A model generated the notes under the pieces. That model searched no databases. It saw nothing but the letters and a program-made list of their open reading frames with translations, and was not told where the DNA came from. Shown here in pieces: positions 36,330-44,859 of a stretch of DNA of 64,000 nucleotides. The DNA comes from Lachnospiraceae bacterium. Its GTDB lineage: Bacteria; Bacillota; Clostridia; Lachnospirales; Lachnospiraceae. Each line of letters starts with the position of its first letter. Position 1 is the stretch's first letter. Where the stretch lies: the NCBI GenBank assembly GCA_017392525.1, contig JAFOVD010000053.1, forward strand, positions 43,929 to 107,928. Reading direction: 5' to 3'. The position numbers and the translations under genes are program-made.

Positions 36330-38990
36330 TTAATTTTCCGTTTTCTGATGTTGTGATGATGTACTGGAAGAACTATTATTGCTTGACTCTGAGGAAGATT
36401 CCGAAGAGGAATCAGAGGAGTTTTGATCCAATGTTGTTTCTATTGGATCAACAGTTACTTCCGGAACATTCAGATTATCCAGCGTTGATCCGGCAGCTGT
36501 ATGTAAAGTACATACAGAAGCCAGAGTCTCATCAGAGATGAGATATGGAGTATCGCCGGTTCCCTGGGAACCGCCAACGATATATACGTTGGATGATGTA
36601 TTGGTACAATATTCGGATGCAACCTGTCCGGAATCGTTGCATATATTGACACGAACATGATGGTCACAGGACTCTGTCGGAACTGTGCCCTCAGCAAAGT
36701 ATTCTGTATATACCATGCTTCCGCGTGGATCGCTATCACATACGCCTTCAAGTGCCAGTTTTCCGGATTTCTTACAAACGCTGGCCTGAACAATTCCGCT
36801 AGGTACGGTGAAGTCCTTATAATCAAGATTTTCATGAATACGTTTCATAACCGCACCCCAGATATTCTTGGAATATGTGGTAGAGGTTTGCGGCGTATTA
36901 TCATCATATCCACCCCAGATAACTGCTGTGTAATAGGGTGTGAATCCTGCAAATACAGTATCACGATCTTTGGTTGTTGTACCGGATTTTCCGGCTACTG
37001 CTGTATTACCCGGATTGGCACGAACACCGGTACCCTGGGTCATAACATCCTGCATAGCACTTGTAAGCAGAAATGCAGTAGTTTCCTTTAATACCTGTTT
37101 AGATTTGTTTTCAGTGTTATCTAAAATGACATTACCACTGTGATCTACAACTTTAGTATAGAAGGAAGGCTTGTTATACTGTCCGCCATTTGCGATGGTA
37201 GCGTAAGCACCGGCAAGTTCCAGGTTTGTAACACCGTTTGTGATACCACCGAGAGCAAGAGCCTGGTTATTGTCACCGCTTTCTAAAGTTGTGATACCGA
37301 AGTCCTGAACATATTCATAGCCAAGACCTGTTCCAATCTGAGTAAGTGTCTTAACAGCAACTACGTTGATAGAATCTTCAATTGCTTCACGGATTGTTGT
37401 GAAACCGCGATAGTTGTTATCGTAGTTGCTGAGGGATGTACCGTTGGCATAGGTCATTGGTGCATCATCCTGAACTGTTGCAAGTGTAAGACCACCGGAG
37501 TCTAATGCAGGTGCATAGGCTGCAAGAATCTTAAAGGTTGAACCGGGCTGACGTGTGATACCTGTTGCACGGTTCAATGTTTTACTTCCGGTCTTATCTC
37601 CACGTCCACCACAGAGTGCTACGACAGAGCCGGTTGACTGATCAATAATTGTCATGGCTGTCTGTGGTTGAAGGGTATAAACAATAGATTCACCGCCCTC
37701 AGGAATAATGTCTCCATCCTCCATTACCTCTGCTTTATAAGCTTCAATTGCAGCTGCGGCTTCTTCTTCCGAATTGAAGTTGATGGAGTAGTTGCTGTTA
37801 GCAGACTGATAATAGGAGAGCATCGTCTGCTCACTGTAGTTTTCAAATGTTCCATCTGCCTTTTGGACAGTGAGTCGATAGGAGAAGGAATACTTTACGC
37901 CGCTGGAGTAGTTATCCTGGTTATTAATTTCTTCATCTACAATGGTTTGAATATCGGTATTCTGTGTACTGTAGATGCTGAGACCGCCGCTGTAGAGTAA
38001 CTGATAAGCCTCAGATTCTGTATAACCCTTCTGCTCCATTAAGTCATCAATTACCTGATCGGTAAGTGCATCGACAAAATAAGAAGTAGTTGAGGAGGAA
38101 GTAACCTGAGCATTTGCAACCTGAATTCTGTCATAGACATCATCCTGAAGTGCCTCATTGTATTCGCCCTCTGTGATATAACCTTGATCCAGCATGTTCT
38201 TTAATACCTTTTCGCGACGAGTGGCATTGTTCTGCGGATTTGTAATAGGGTTATACTTGCTTGGGTTCTGTGTGATGCCTGCAATAACAGCTGCTTCGGA
38301 AATCGTCAGATCGGAAACGCTCTTATTAAAGTAACGCTCAGAGGCTGCTTCTACACCAAGGGTATTCTGACCCAAGTTAATAGTGTTCAAATAATTTTCG
38401 AGTATCTCATCTTTACTGTGAACCTTTTCAAGCTGAACAGCCAGGTACTGTTCTTGGATCTTACGATCGATTTTATCTTTAAAGGTATTTTCACTGGTCC
38501 AACTTGTGAAGTAGTTGTTTTTGAGAAGCTGCTGGGTGATGGTACTTGCTCCCTGGGAGAAGTCACCGCCATTTATGATTCCTGTGAAACCGGCACGAAT
38601 GATACCGCGAATATCAATTCCGTTGTGTTCATAAAAACGTGAATCTTCAATCGCAACAAAAGCGTGCTCTACACAGTCTGGAATATCATCCAGTGTTACA
38701 TACTCACGGTTTGCACCGGAGGATGCCAGAGTTTCAATCTCTGATCCGTTGGAATCATACACAGTTGTCTGAAAGCCGGTTGGGGAAATGTTAATCTCCG
38801 AGATATCGGGGAGTCCCTTAATCAGATTATTTGCGTATAAACCAAATGCAAGGCCGCCGCCAATGATTAAAATCAGCAGGATAATTAAAATGGTTTTTAG
38901 AAAGGTAATTCCAAAACGTTTTCCTGCTTTGTGTTTTCCACTGGACAGTTCCTTGCTCCTTTTCTTCGTATTATTTTTTCCGTAATTCAT
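36330..38990 (-). CDS. Class A penicillin-binding protein (PBP1)
   Basis: An 886-residue bifunctional cell-wall synthase. A short basic tail, one membrane helix (about residues 28-52), then glycosyltransferase family 51 with EDSRFYEHNGIDIRGI and QGASTITQQLLKN. The transpeptidase domain has the catalytic SxxK in RQPGSTFKIL, SIN in EDSINVVAVK and KSGTT. The C-terminal about 45 residues are a Ser/Asn-rich disordered tail. It makes and cross-links peptidoglycan outside the membrane. It is a single-gene transcript. Confidence 0.95.
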   Translation of the reverse strand: MNYGKNNTKKRSKELSSGKHKAGKRFGITFLKTILIILLILIIGGGLAFGLYANNLIKGLPDISEINISPTGFQTTVYDSNGSEIETLASSGANREYVTLDDIPDCVEHAFVAIEDSRFYEHNGIDIRGIIRAGFTGIINGGDFSQGASTITQQLLKNNYFTSWTSENTFKDKIDRKIQEQYLAVQLEKVHSKDEILENYLNTINLGQNTLGVEAASERYFNKSVSDLTISEAAVIAGITQNPSKYNPITNPQNNATRREKVLKNMLDQGYITEGEYNEALQDDVYDRIQVANAQVTSSSTTSYFVDALTDQVIDDLMEQKGYTESEAYQLLYSGGLSIYSTQNTDIQTIVDEEINNQDNYSSGVKYSFSYRLTVQKADGTFENYSEQTMLSYYQSANSNYSINFNSEEEAAAAIEAYKAEVMEDGDIIPEGGESIVYTLQPQTAMTIIDQSTGSVVALCGGRGDKTGSKTLNRATGITRQPGSTFKILAAYAPALDSGGLTLATVQDDAPMTYANGTSLSNYDNNYRGFTTIREAIEDSINVVAVKTLTQIGTGLGYEYVQDFGITTLESGDNNQALALGGITNGVTNLELAGAYATIANGGQYNKPSFYTKVVDHSGNVILDNTENKSKQVLKETTAFLLTSAMQDVMTQGTGVRANPGNTAVAGKSGTTTKDRDTVFAGFTPYYTAVIWGGYDDNTPQTSTTYSKNIWGAVMKRIHENLDYKDFTVPSGIVQASVCKKSGKLALEGVCDSDPRGSMVYTEYFAEGTVPTESCDHHVRVNICNDSGQVASEYCTNTSSNVYIVGGSQGTGDTPYLISDETLASVCTLHTAAGSTLDNLNVPEVTVDPIETTLDQNSSDSSSESSSESSNNSSSSTSSQHQKTEN

Positions 38991-39058
38991 GTTTTTCCTC
39001 CTGAAATCTATGGAAAATCTACTTTATTATATCAGAAGAATCCCGTATAATCAAAACC

Positions 39059-39706
39059 ATGGAAATGCAAATGAAGATTATATATGAAGGCGGCCAGGGT
39101 GAAATTGTAGAGAAGAAGTCTCGCTTTATTGCGACGATTCGACCGGCTCATTCGGAAGACGAAGCGCAGGCCTTCATTCAGGAAATGAAAAAGAAATATT
39201 GGGATGCGCGTCACAATTGTAGTGCATATATTATAGGTAGAAACCGTGAAGTGGAACGTTGCTCAGATGATGGAGAACCAAGTCAGACAGCGGGAAGACC
39301 GATGCTGGAGATCTTAGAGAATGCCGGTATTCACGACGTCGTTGTGGTGGTTACACGTTACTTTGGAGGAACACTGCTTGGTACGGGTGGCTTAGTGCGC
39401 GCATACCAGGGTGCTGTTCAGGAAGGACTGAAGAATTGCATTGTTGCAGAAGAGGGGATGGGATATCCATTGAAAGCTTCTGTGGATTATACTGCATTGG
39501 GCAAGATTGAATATATTATCCGTGAGATGGATATTCCAGTGATGGAACAAAATTATGAGGAGATGGTAAAATTTTCTCTCATGGTCCCGTCCGAACAGAA
39601 AAATATTTTTGAGGAAAAAGTAATAGAAGCCACATCTGGAGGTATTAAAATTTCCTGGTCAGATGAGACACCATACGTTCTTATGGATGGAAAAGTGTTG
39701 ATTTAA
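39059..39706 (+). CDS. YigZ/IMPACT family protein
   Basis: A 215-residue protein with the UPF0029 (IMPACT) N-terminal domain: ARHNCSAYIIG, SDDGEPSQTAGRPMLE, VVVVTRYFGGTLLGTGGLVRAY. A C-terminal ferredoxin-like domain (about 140-205) follows. The family's biochemical role is not settled. The start is uncertain. In-frame ATGs are at 39059, 39065 and 39071; family alignment favours 39071 (MKIIYEGGQGEI), but no good ribosome site precedes any of them. Confidence 0.88.
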   Translation: MEMQMKIIYEGGQGEIVEKKSRFIATIRPAHSEDEAQAFIQEMKKKYWDARHNCSAYIIGRNREVERCSDDGEPSQTAGRPMLEILENAGIHDVVVVVTRYFGGTLLGTGGLVRAYQGAVQEGLKNCIVAEEGMGYPLKASVDYTALGKIEYIIREMDIPVMEQNYEEMVKFSLMVPSEQKNIFEEKVIEATSGGIKISWSDETPYVLMDGKVLI

Positions 39707-39757
39707 CGGGCTTTTTTGGACTTTTACAAAAAAATATAAATTTTATTAAAAAAGTAC

Positions 39758-39786
39758 TTGATTTTTTGCTGACCCCTATATATAAT
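39758..39786 (+). promoter_or_regulatory. Promoter of tRNA-Gln
   Basis: TTGATT (39758-39763), 17-base spacer, TATAAT (39781-39786), 50 bases before the tRNA. Confidence 0.75.
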
Positions 39787-39836
39787 ATCTATTGTTGAGT
39801 CGCGAGAGACACAGCGAAACAGCAAAAAATCAATAT

Positions 39837-39909
39837 TGCCCCATCGCCAAGCGGTAAGGCAACGGACTCTGACTCCGTCATTTCCAAGGTTCGAATCCTT
39901 GTGGGGCAG
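39837..39909 (+). tRNA. tRNA-Gln(CUG)
   Basis: Acceptor stem TGCCCCA (39837-39843) pairs with TGGGGCA (39902-39908), discriminator G39909. Loop CTCTGAC gives anticodon CUG, reading CAG. The T arm has GGTTCGAATCC. The 3' CCA is not encoded. Confidence 0.95.
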
Positions 39910-39915
39910 CTACTT

Positions 39916-39946
39916 AATCCCGATAGATGTTTCTATCGGGATTTTT
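39916..39946 (+). terminator. Terminator of tRNA-Gln
   Basis: A 12-base stem (39916-39927 with 39932-39943) with a short loop is followed by TTTTTG. Confidence 0.9.
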
Positions 39947-39973
39947 GATTTATAGAGAATATAACGGAAGATG

Positions 39974-39982
39974 TGTTATAAT
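39974..39982 (+). promoter_or_regulatory. Extended -10 promoter of the thioesterase gene
   Basis: TGTTATAAT (-10 TATAAT at 39977-39982), 45 bases before the start codon; the -35 region is weak. Confidence 0.5.
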
Positions 39983-40027
39983 ATAGCGAACTATGAATAT
40001 GTAGACTAATGAAAGGGACGGAAGAAC

Positions 40028-40786
40028 ATGAAATACGAGATGGACGCCCGTGTACGATTCAGTGAGATAGATGAACATGATCGCATGACTATTTCAGCGC
40101 TTATTAATTACATGCAGGATTGCTGCACATTTCAATCTGAAGATGTTGGCTATGAGCTGGAGACACTGAGAAGAAAGAAGATGGGCTGGTTTTTGCTCAG
40201 CTGGAAAATTGAACTTCATGATTTGCCGAGGATGGGAGATCGGATGAAGGTTGTGACTTGGGTTTCGGATTACAATGGGCTTTTTGCAAAGCGATGGTTT
40301 GAAATACTGGATGAAAATAGAAATGTTCTCGCAAGAGTGTTGTCCATCTGGACATTAATGGATATCGCAAAGCTTCGTGTTATGCGTATTCCGGAGGAGA
40401 TGAAGGAGTCGTATAGTTTTGATGAACCTCTCCCGGGCAACTTTGGAGGACGTAAGATTAAGGCTCCGGAGCAGGGTGAATATGCATTTGATTTCCATGT
40501 GGAGAAGATTCATCTGGACACGAATCACCATATGAATAATTCCCGTTATGTGGAAATGGCACGAGAGGTGCTGCCGGAAGGATTCAAGATTCATTTCCTG
40601 GAGGTGGAATACCGTAAGCAGGCGGTGCTGGGAGACCATGTTAGAGTAGAAAAAGTTGAGAGTGATGTTAATATGAATTTCCCGGAGGGTATCATTTCCG
40701 ATGGAAGCAGTTATCAACGCTCGGTAACAGTAATAATGAAGGATGATCAGAATGAAATTTACGCAGTGGTGGATTTTTTAGAATAG
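40028..40786 (+). CDS. Acyl-ACP thioesterase
   Basis: A 252-residue FatA/FatB-type double-hotdog thioesterase that releases fatty acids from acyl carrier protein. N-terminal VRFSEIDEHDRMTISALINY matches the first hotdog; the catalytic Asn-His pair lies in LDTNHHMNNSRYV of the second. The bacterial enzymes often act in membrane lipid turnover or fatty acid release. It begins a run of genes: CvfB is 9 bases downstream, and RidA follows after 37 more. Confidence 0.88.
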   Translation: MKYEMDARVRFSEIDEHDRMTISALINYMQDCCTFQSEDVGYELETLRRKKMGWFLLSWKIELHDLPRMGDRMKVVTWVSDYNGLFAKRWFEILDENRNVLARVLSIWTLMDIAKLRVMRIPEEMKESYSFDEPLPGNFGGRKIKAPEQGEYAFDFHVEKIHLDTNHHMNNSRYVEMAREVLPEGFKIHFLEVEYRKQAVLGDHVRVEKVESDVNMNFPEGIISDGSSYQRSVTVIMKDDQNEIYAVVDFLE

Positions 40787-40794
40787 GAGTATAG

Positions 40795-41628
40795 ATGAGA
40801 TTAGGTGAGATTCAGAAATTAAAAGTTTGTAAGAAGGTTGATTTTGGCGTATATCTCTGTGAAGAAGATAATAGAGATGAGCGGGTGCTGCTTCCAAAAA
40901 AGGTTGTGCCTGAGGGGATTGAAATAGGGGATGAAGTGGAAGTTTTCTTATATAAAGATTCCGATGATAGATTGATTGCAACTACAGCTAAACCGAAGGT
41001 TACACTTCATAACTTTGCACTTCTTACGGTTAAGGAAGTTACAAAGATAGGAGCGTTTTTGGACAATGGACTGGAAAAGGATCTGTTTCTTCCATATAAA
41101 GAAATGACAGGACGAATTGAAGTGGGAGATGAAATCCTGGTTCGTTTATATATTGATAAGTCAAATCGTCTGGCAGCAAGTATGAAGAAAATCTATCCAT
41201 TGTTGAAGAAGAATTCGCCATATAGAGCAGATGATGAAGTCAATGGACGAGTATATGAATTCGGTCATGATTTTGGAACCTTTGTGGCAGTGGATGATCA
41301 GTATTCAGCGATGATTCCAAAGCACGAGGATACATCTCATCTTCGTATCGGGGATGTGATTACTGCGAGAGTTATCGGAGTAAAGGAAGATGGTAAGCTG
41401 GATATCTCAATTCGTGAAAAGGGATCAGTTCAGATAGATACAGATGCTGAGAAGGTTCTTGGCATAATTAAATCTTATGCCGGAGTACTTCCTTTTACAG
41501 AGAAGGCATCACCGGAGATTATCAAAAGAGAGACTGGATTGTCCAAGAATGCTTTTAAACGAGCAGTGGGGCATCTGTATAAAGAGCGAATCATTGATAT
41601 TTCTGATGGAAAGATTCGTTTAGTGTAG
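40795..41628 (+). CDS. CvfB-type S1 RNA-binding protein
   Basis: A 277-residue protein with three S1-like beta-barrel domains (about residues 1-60, 65-130, 145-210) and a C-terminal winged helix (about 220-277; ETGLSKNAFKRAVGHLYKER), the architecture of CvfB, a virulence and RNA-binding factor in Staphylococcus. The function here is inferred as RNA binding. Confidence 0.85.
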   Translation: MRLGEIQKLKVCKKVDFGVYLCEEDNRDERVLLPKKVVPEGIEIGDEVEVFLYKDSDDRLIATTAKPKVTLHNFALLTVKEVTKIGAFLDNGLEKDLFLPYKEMTGRIEVGDEILVRLYIDKSNRLAASMKKIYPLLKKNSPYRADDEVNGRVYEFGHDFGTFVAVDDQYSAMIPKHEDTSHLRIGDVITARVIGVKEDGKLDISIREKGSVQIDTDAEKVLGIIKSYAGVLPFTEKASPEIIKRETGLSKNAFKRAVGHLYKERIIDISDGKIRLV

Positions 41629-41665
41629 TATAATCATAGGAAAAAGAAGAAAAGAGGTTACAATT

Positions 41666-42040
41666 ATGAAAAAAGTAATTAGTACAGACAAAGCACCTGC
41701 AGCAATCGGACCATATTCTCAGGCGATTGAGGTCAATGGAATGGTTTTCACATCCGGCGTTATTCCGGTTGATCCTGCAACAGGAAATATTCCGGAGGGG
41801 TCAAGTGCTCAGGCGGATCAGGTTATGAGAAATATGAAGAATCTCCTTGAGGCGGCAGGAACATCTATGGCCAATGTTGTAAAGACAACAGTATTTATTA
41901 AGGAGATGGATGACTTTGGTGCAATCAACGAAGTGTATGCAAAATATTTTCCAGAGCCATATCCATCAAGAAGCTGCGTAGAGGTGGCTCGTCTTCCGAA
42001 AGACGTTATGCTTGAAATGGAAGTTATTGCAACAAAATAG
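41666..42040 (+). CDS. ridA: RidA family enamine/imine deaminase
   Basis: A 124-residue RidA protein with GPYSQAIEVNG near the N-terminus, the catalytic Arg in YPSRSCVEVARLP and the C-terminal EMEVIATK typical of the family. It hydrolyses reactive 2-aminoacrylate and related intermediates made by PLP enzymes. TATAAT at 41629-41634 may be a local promoter. Confidence 0.93.
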   Translation: MKKVISTDKAPAAIGPYSQAIEVNGMVFTSGVIPVDPATGNIPEGSSAQADQVMRNMKNLLEAAGTSMANVVKTTVFIKEMDDFGAINEVYAKYFPEPYPSRSCVEVARLPKDVMLEMEVIATK

Positions 42041-42049
42041 AAATAAAGA

Positions 42050-42089
42050 AAAGATCAGGTTTTGAATTTTCAAAACCTGATCTTTTTGT
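42050..42089 (+). terminator. Terminator after ridA
   Basis: A 16-base stem (42050-42065 with 42070-42085) is followed by TT and GTTTC; a good terminator for the plus transcript. The minus side also has an A-rich run. Confidence 0.9.
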
Positions 42090-42099
42090 TTCGTTATAT

Positions 42100-42306
42100 C
42101 TAGACTAAGATGTCAATATTTCCACCGACAGCAGGGTTAACCAGTGACTCCAAAGATGGAGAACTGCTTGGCATTGCGTCCATAGTCTGGGTCATGGCGT
42201 TGCCCATATCTTTCAGCGTATCCAGATTCTTGCTTAACATCGCTGTTCCAATATTTGTCATAAGCTGAGACTGACTCATAGCTGTTGACATTCCAGCAAT
42301 ATCCAT
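42100..42306 (-). CDS. YjfB family small protein
   Basis: A 68-residue peptide with the YjfB (PF14070) pattern: N-terminal MDIAGMSTAMSQSQLM and C-terminal NPAVGGNIDILV. The YjfB-type gene in Bacillus belongs to the SigD (motility) regulon, but here a SigA-like promoter is present. GGAAGGGAGTG precedes the start. The function is unknown. Confidence 0.85.
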   Translation of the reverse strand: MDIAGMSTAMSQSQLMTNIGTAMLSKNLDTLKDMGNAMTQTMDAMPSSSPSLESLVNPAVGGNIDILV

Positions 42307-42344
42307 AACTTCACTCCCTTCCTAAGAACTGCTTTTCTATTCTC

Positions 42345-42373
42345 ATTATCCCATGGCTATTGAAATATCTCAA
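42345..42373 (-). promoter_or_regulatory. Promoter of the YjfB gene
   Basis: On the minus strand TTGAGA (42368-42373), 17-base spacer, GATAAT (42345-42350). No SigD-type GCCGATAA is seen. Confidence 0.6.
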
Positions 42374-42465
42374 CCACAAGATATATGTTCCGCGTTACAT
42401 AATACCATAAATATAGTTGGATGACACTAAGAATATTAAGAAAAAATAACATTTCCAAGAAATAG

Positions 42466-42477
42466 ATTGCGCGCAAT
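42466..42477. promoter_or_regulatory. 12-base palindrome upstream of trxB
   Basis: ATTGCGCGCAAT is a perfect palindrome in an otherwise AT-rich stretch, 43 bases before trxB. It could be an operator for trxB. No protein is assigned. Confidence 0.35.
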
Positions 42478-42520
42478 ATATCTTTGTGGTAGGATAGGTT
42501 CATATGTAGGAGGATAAAGA

Positions 42521-43447
42521 ATGATTTATGATGTGATAGTACTGGGCGGTGGCCCTGCCGGTATTACAGCTGCAATATATGGCAAGCGTGCCGGATTAGA
42601 TATTTTAGTAATAGATGAAAGTCCGAAAAGTGGCGGACAGATTTTGACAACATATGAGGTGGATAATTATCCGGGACTTCCGAAAATCGGCGGTATGGAG
42701 ATTGGAGAGAAGTTTAGAGAGCATGCGGATATGCTTGGGGCTGAGTTTGCTGTTGGACGAGTTTCTTCTATAGAAAAAGAAGATGAAATATTTCTTCTTC
42801 GAACAAGGAAAGAGGTTTTTCGTACAAGAACAGTAATTATTGCAACGGGAGCCGGACACAGAGCTTTGGGAGCCCCCGGAGAAAGCGAACACATGGGTAT
42901 GGGGGTAAGTTATTGTGCAACATGTGATGGAGCGTTTTACAAGGACAAGGTGACAGCGATCGTTGGCGGAGGTAATGTTGCTCTTGAGGATGCACTTTTC
43001 CTGGCCCGTACATCCAAGCGAGTTTACCTGATTCACCGTAGAGATGAATTTCGAGGGGATAAGGTCCTGGCAGATCAGGTTAGAGCTACTGAGAATATCA
43101 CTCTGGTTCTGGATTCGGTGGTGGAATCTATTAATGGACAGATGAAGGTGGAATCTATTGATGTAAAGAATGTAAAGACAGAAGAGATGTTGAATATTGC
43201 TGTGGATGGCGTGTTTATTGCAGTAGGTATCACTCCGAACACAGAGAGGATTGCCGGTCTTCCTGAGAGAAATGAACAGGGGTATATTGTGGCGGGAGAA
43301 GATTGCGAAACAAATATCCCGGGAATCTTTGCTGCGGGGGATGTTCGTACAAAGCAGCTTCGTCAGGTGATTACAAGTGCATCGGATGGGGCCAATGCAA
43401 TTTTTTCTGTACAACGTTACTTAAATACTCAAAAAAGCAAAGGTTGA
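42521..43447 (+). CDS. trxB: Thioredoxin reductase
   Basis: A 308-residue FAD/NAD(P)H enzyme that reduces thioredoxin. FAD motif GGGPAGITAAIYGKRAG is at the N-terminus; the redox CxxC lies in YCATCDGAF; the NAD(P) GGGNVALEDALFLA and the C-terminal GIFAAGDVRTK are intact. The length is standard. GGAGGA precedes the start. Confidence 0.96.
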   Translation: MIYDVIVLGGGPAGITAAIYGKRAGLDILVIDESPKSGGQILTTYEVDNYPGLPKIGGMEIGEKFREHADMLGAEFAVGRVSSIEKEDEIFLLRTRKEVFRTRTVIIATGAGHRALGAPGESEHMGMGVSYCATCDGAFYKDKVTAIVGGGNVALEDALFLARTSKRVYLIHRRDEFRGDKVLADQVRATENITLVLDSVVESINGQMKVESIDVKNVKTEEMLNIAVDGVFIAVGITPNTERIAGLPERNEQGYIVAGEDCETNIPGIFAAGDVRTKQLRQVITSASDGANAIFSVQRYLNTQKSKG

Positions 43448-43472
43448 CACATGTAGAAGGCTCTGATATAAT
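43444..43472 (+). promoter_or_regulatory. Consensus promoter of the NlpC/P60 gene
   Basis: TTGACA (43444-43449), 17-base spacer, TATAAT (43467-43472), identical to sigma-A consensus. The -35 contains the trxB stop codon. In the leader TGTAACA (43487-43493) and TGTTACA (43507-43513) form an inverted repeat spaced by 13 bases. Confidence 0.85.
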
Positions 43473-43547
43473 AACCAAGTAATAAATGTAACATTTTCGT
43501 AATAATTGTTACAGTGATTAAGATTTTTATGGAGGAAGACAAGTATC

Positions 43548-44807
43548 ATGAATCGTAACCGTAAAGTGACAAAGCTTGCAGCTTGTACATTGGCAGCTGG
43601 CGTAATGATCGGCAGCAGTGCGATTACAGCAGGTGCTACACCTTTAGCGGGGGTTGTGGGTGCAACATCTACAAGCGAGACAACAGCGGATGCTAGCTCA
43701 TATTCAACACTGTCAGGTATTTCCCTTACAGTATCGGATATTTTAGCAAATGCGCAGACTTCAGCAACGACGGAAACAACTGAAACAGATACAACTGAGA
43801 CTTCACAAGATACAGCTAGTACAGAAACAACTGAGACAACTGAGACAAACGAATACGCCAATGTTGGTATCGCTACAGTGTCCGACTATGTATATGTTCG
43901 TTCTTCTGCATCAACAGATGCGGATGTCGTTGGTAAATTATATGCAAACAATGCATGTACAGTAAACTCTTCAGAGAATGGATGGTATCAGATTACATCC
44001 GGCAATATCAATGGATATGTTAGCTCTGATTATGTTACTGTTGGTGACGAGGCAACAATTGCAGCAGCATCTCGTAGAGTTGCTACTGTTACAACAACAA
44101 CATTGTATGTTCGTTCAGAGACTAATACAGATTCATCAGTAATCGGAATGGTTCCTGGTGATGAAGACCTTACAGTAACAGATGAATCCACTAAGGATCA
44201 GGGCTGGGTTAAGGTTTCTGTAGAAGCAGGTGACGGATATGTTTCAACAGATTATGTAACTCTTTCAACAGAGTATACATATGGTGAAACAACAGAAGAA
44301 GAAGCAGCCAGAGTTGCAGCAGAAGAAGCTGAACGTAAGGCAGCAGAAGAAGCAGCTGCAGCAGCTGAGGCTAGAAATAATGCAAGAAGTTCATCAAGCA
44401 GTTTAAGCAAGAAGTCTTCATCAAGCAGTTCATCAAGCCAGAAGAGCTATTCGTCTGCATCAGGTTCAGGCGGAAGCGCTGTAGTAAGTTATGCTACACA
44501 GTTCCTTGGAAACCCATATGTATATGGTGGTTCTTCACTTACAAACGGAACTGATTGTTCAGGATTCGTTATGAGCGTTTACTCTGCATTCGGTGTAGGT
44601 TTACCTCATTCATCATCAGCAATGAGATCTTGCGGATATGAGGTATCTTATGATGAGATGCAGCCGGGCGATATCGTATGTTATAGTGGCCATGTTGGTA
44701 TTTATGTAGGTGGTGGTTCTATCATCTCTGCATCTAACCCAAGTGATGGTATTAAGTATAGCAACGTAAATTACAAGCCAATTCTTTCTATCAGAAGAAT
44801 TTTCTAA
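43548..44807 (+). CDS. Secreted SH3b-NlpC/P60 peptidoglycan hydrolase
   Basis: A 419-residue exported hydrolase. A signal peptide ends near residue 26 (ITAGA). A Thr/Ser-rich linker follows, then two SH3b domains (about 98-160 and 178-240, each with YVYVRS or LYVRSE type starts), an Ala/Glu-rich segment (about 250-280), a Ser-rich linker (about 283-308), and the NlpC/P60 domain (about 310-419) with catalytic Cys337 in GTDCSGF and His382 in SGHVGIYVG. It should cut D-gamma-glutamyl-diaminopimelate bonds in peptidoglycan stems. The perfect-consensus promoter suggests strong expression. Confidence 0.94.
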   Translation: MNRNRKVTKLAACTLAAGVMIGSSAITAGATPLAGVVGATSTSETTADASSYSTLSGISLTVSDILANAQTSATTETTETDTTETSQDTASTETTETTETNEYANVGIATVSDYVYVRSSASTDADVVGKLYANNACTVNSSENGWYQITSGNINGYVSSDYVTVGDEATIAAASRRVATVTTTTLYVRSETNTDSSVIGMVPGDEDLTVTDESTKDQGWVKVSVEAGDGYVSTDYVTLSTEYTYGETTEEEAARVAAEEAERKAAEEAAAAAEARNNARSSSSSLSKKSSSSSSSSQKSYSSASGSGGSAVVSYATQFLGNPYVYGGSSLTNGTDCSGFVMSVYSAFGVGLPHSSSAMRSCGYEVSYDEMQPGDIVCYSGHVGIYVGGGSIISASNPSDGIKYSNVNYKPILSIRRIF

Positions 44808-44821
44808 TTTGAATTTACAGG

Positions 44822-44853
44822 GAGTCACAGGCATTGCTTGTGGCTCTTTTTTG
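44822..44853 (+). terminator. Terminator of the NlpC/P60 gene
   Basis: An 8-base stem with one wobble pair (44822-44829 with 44839-44846) is followed by TTTTTT. Confidence 0.85.
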
Positions 44854-44859
44854 TATATA

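Noticed and set aside
43473-43547. ydaO-type c-di-AMP riboswitch before the NlpC/P60 gene
   Set aside because: The leader is only about 70 bases, too short for that riboswitch.
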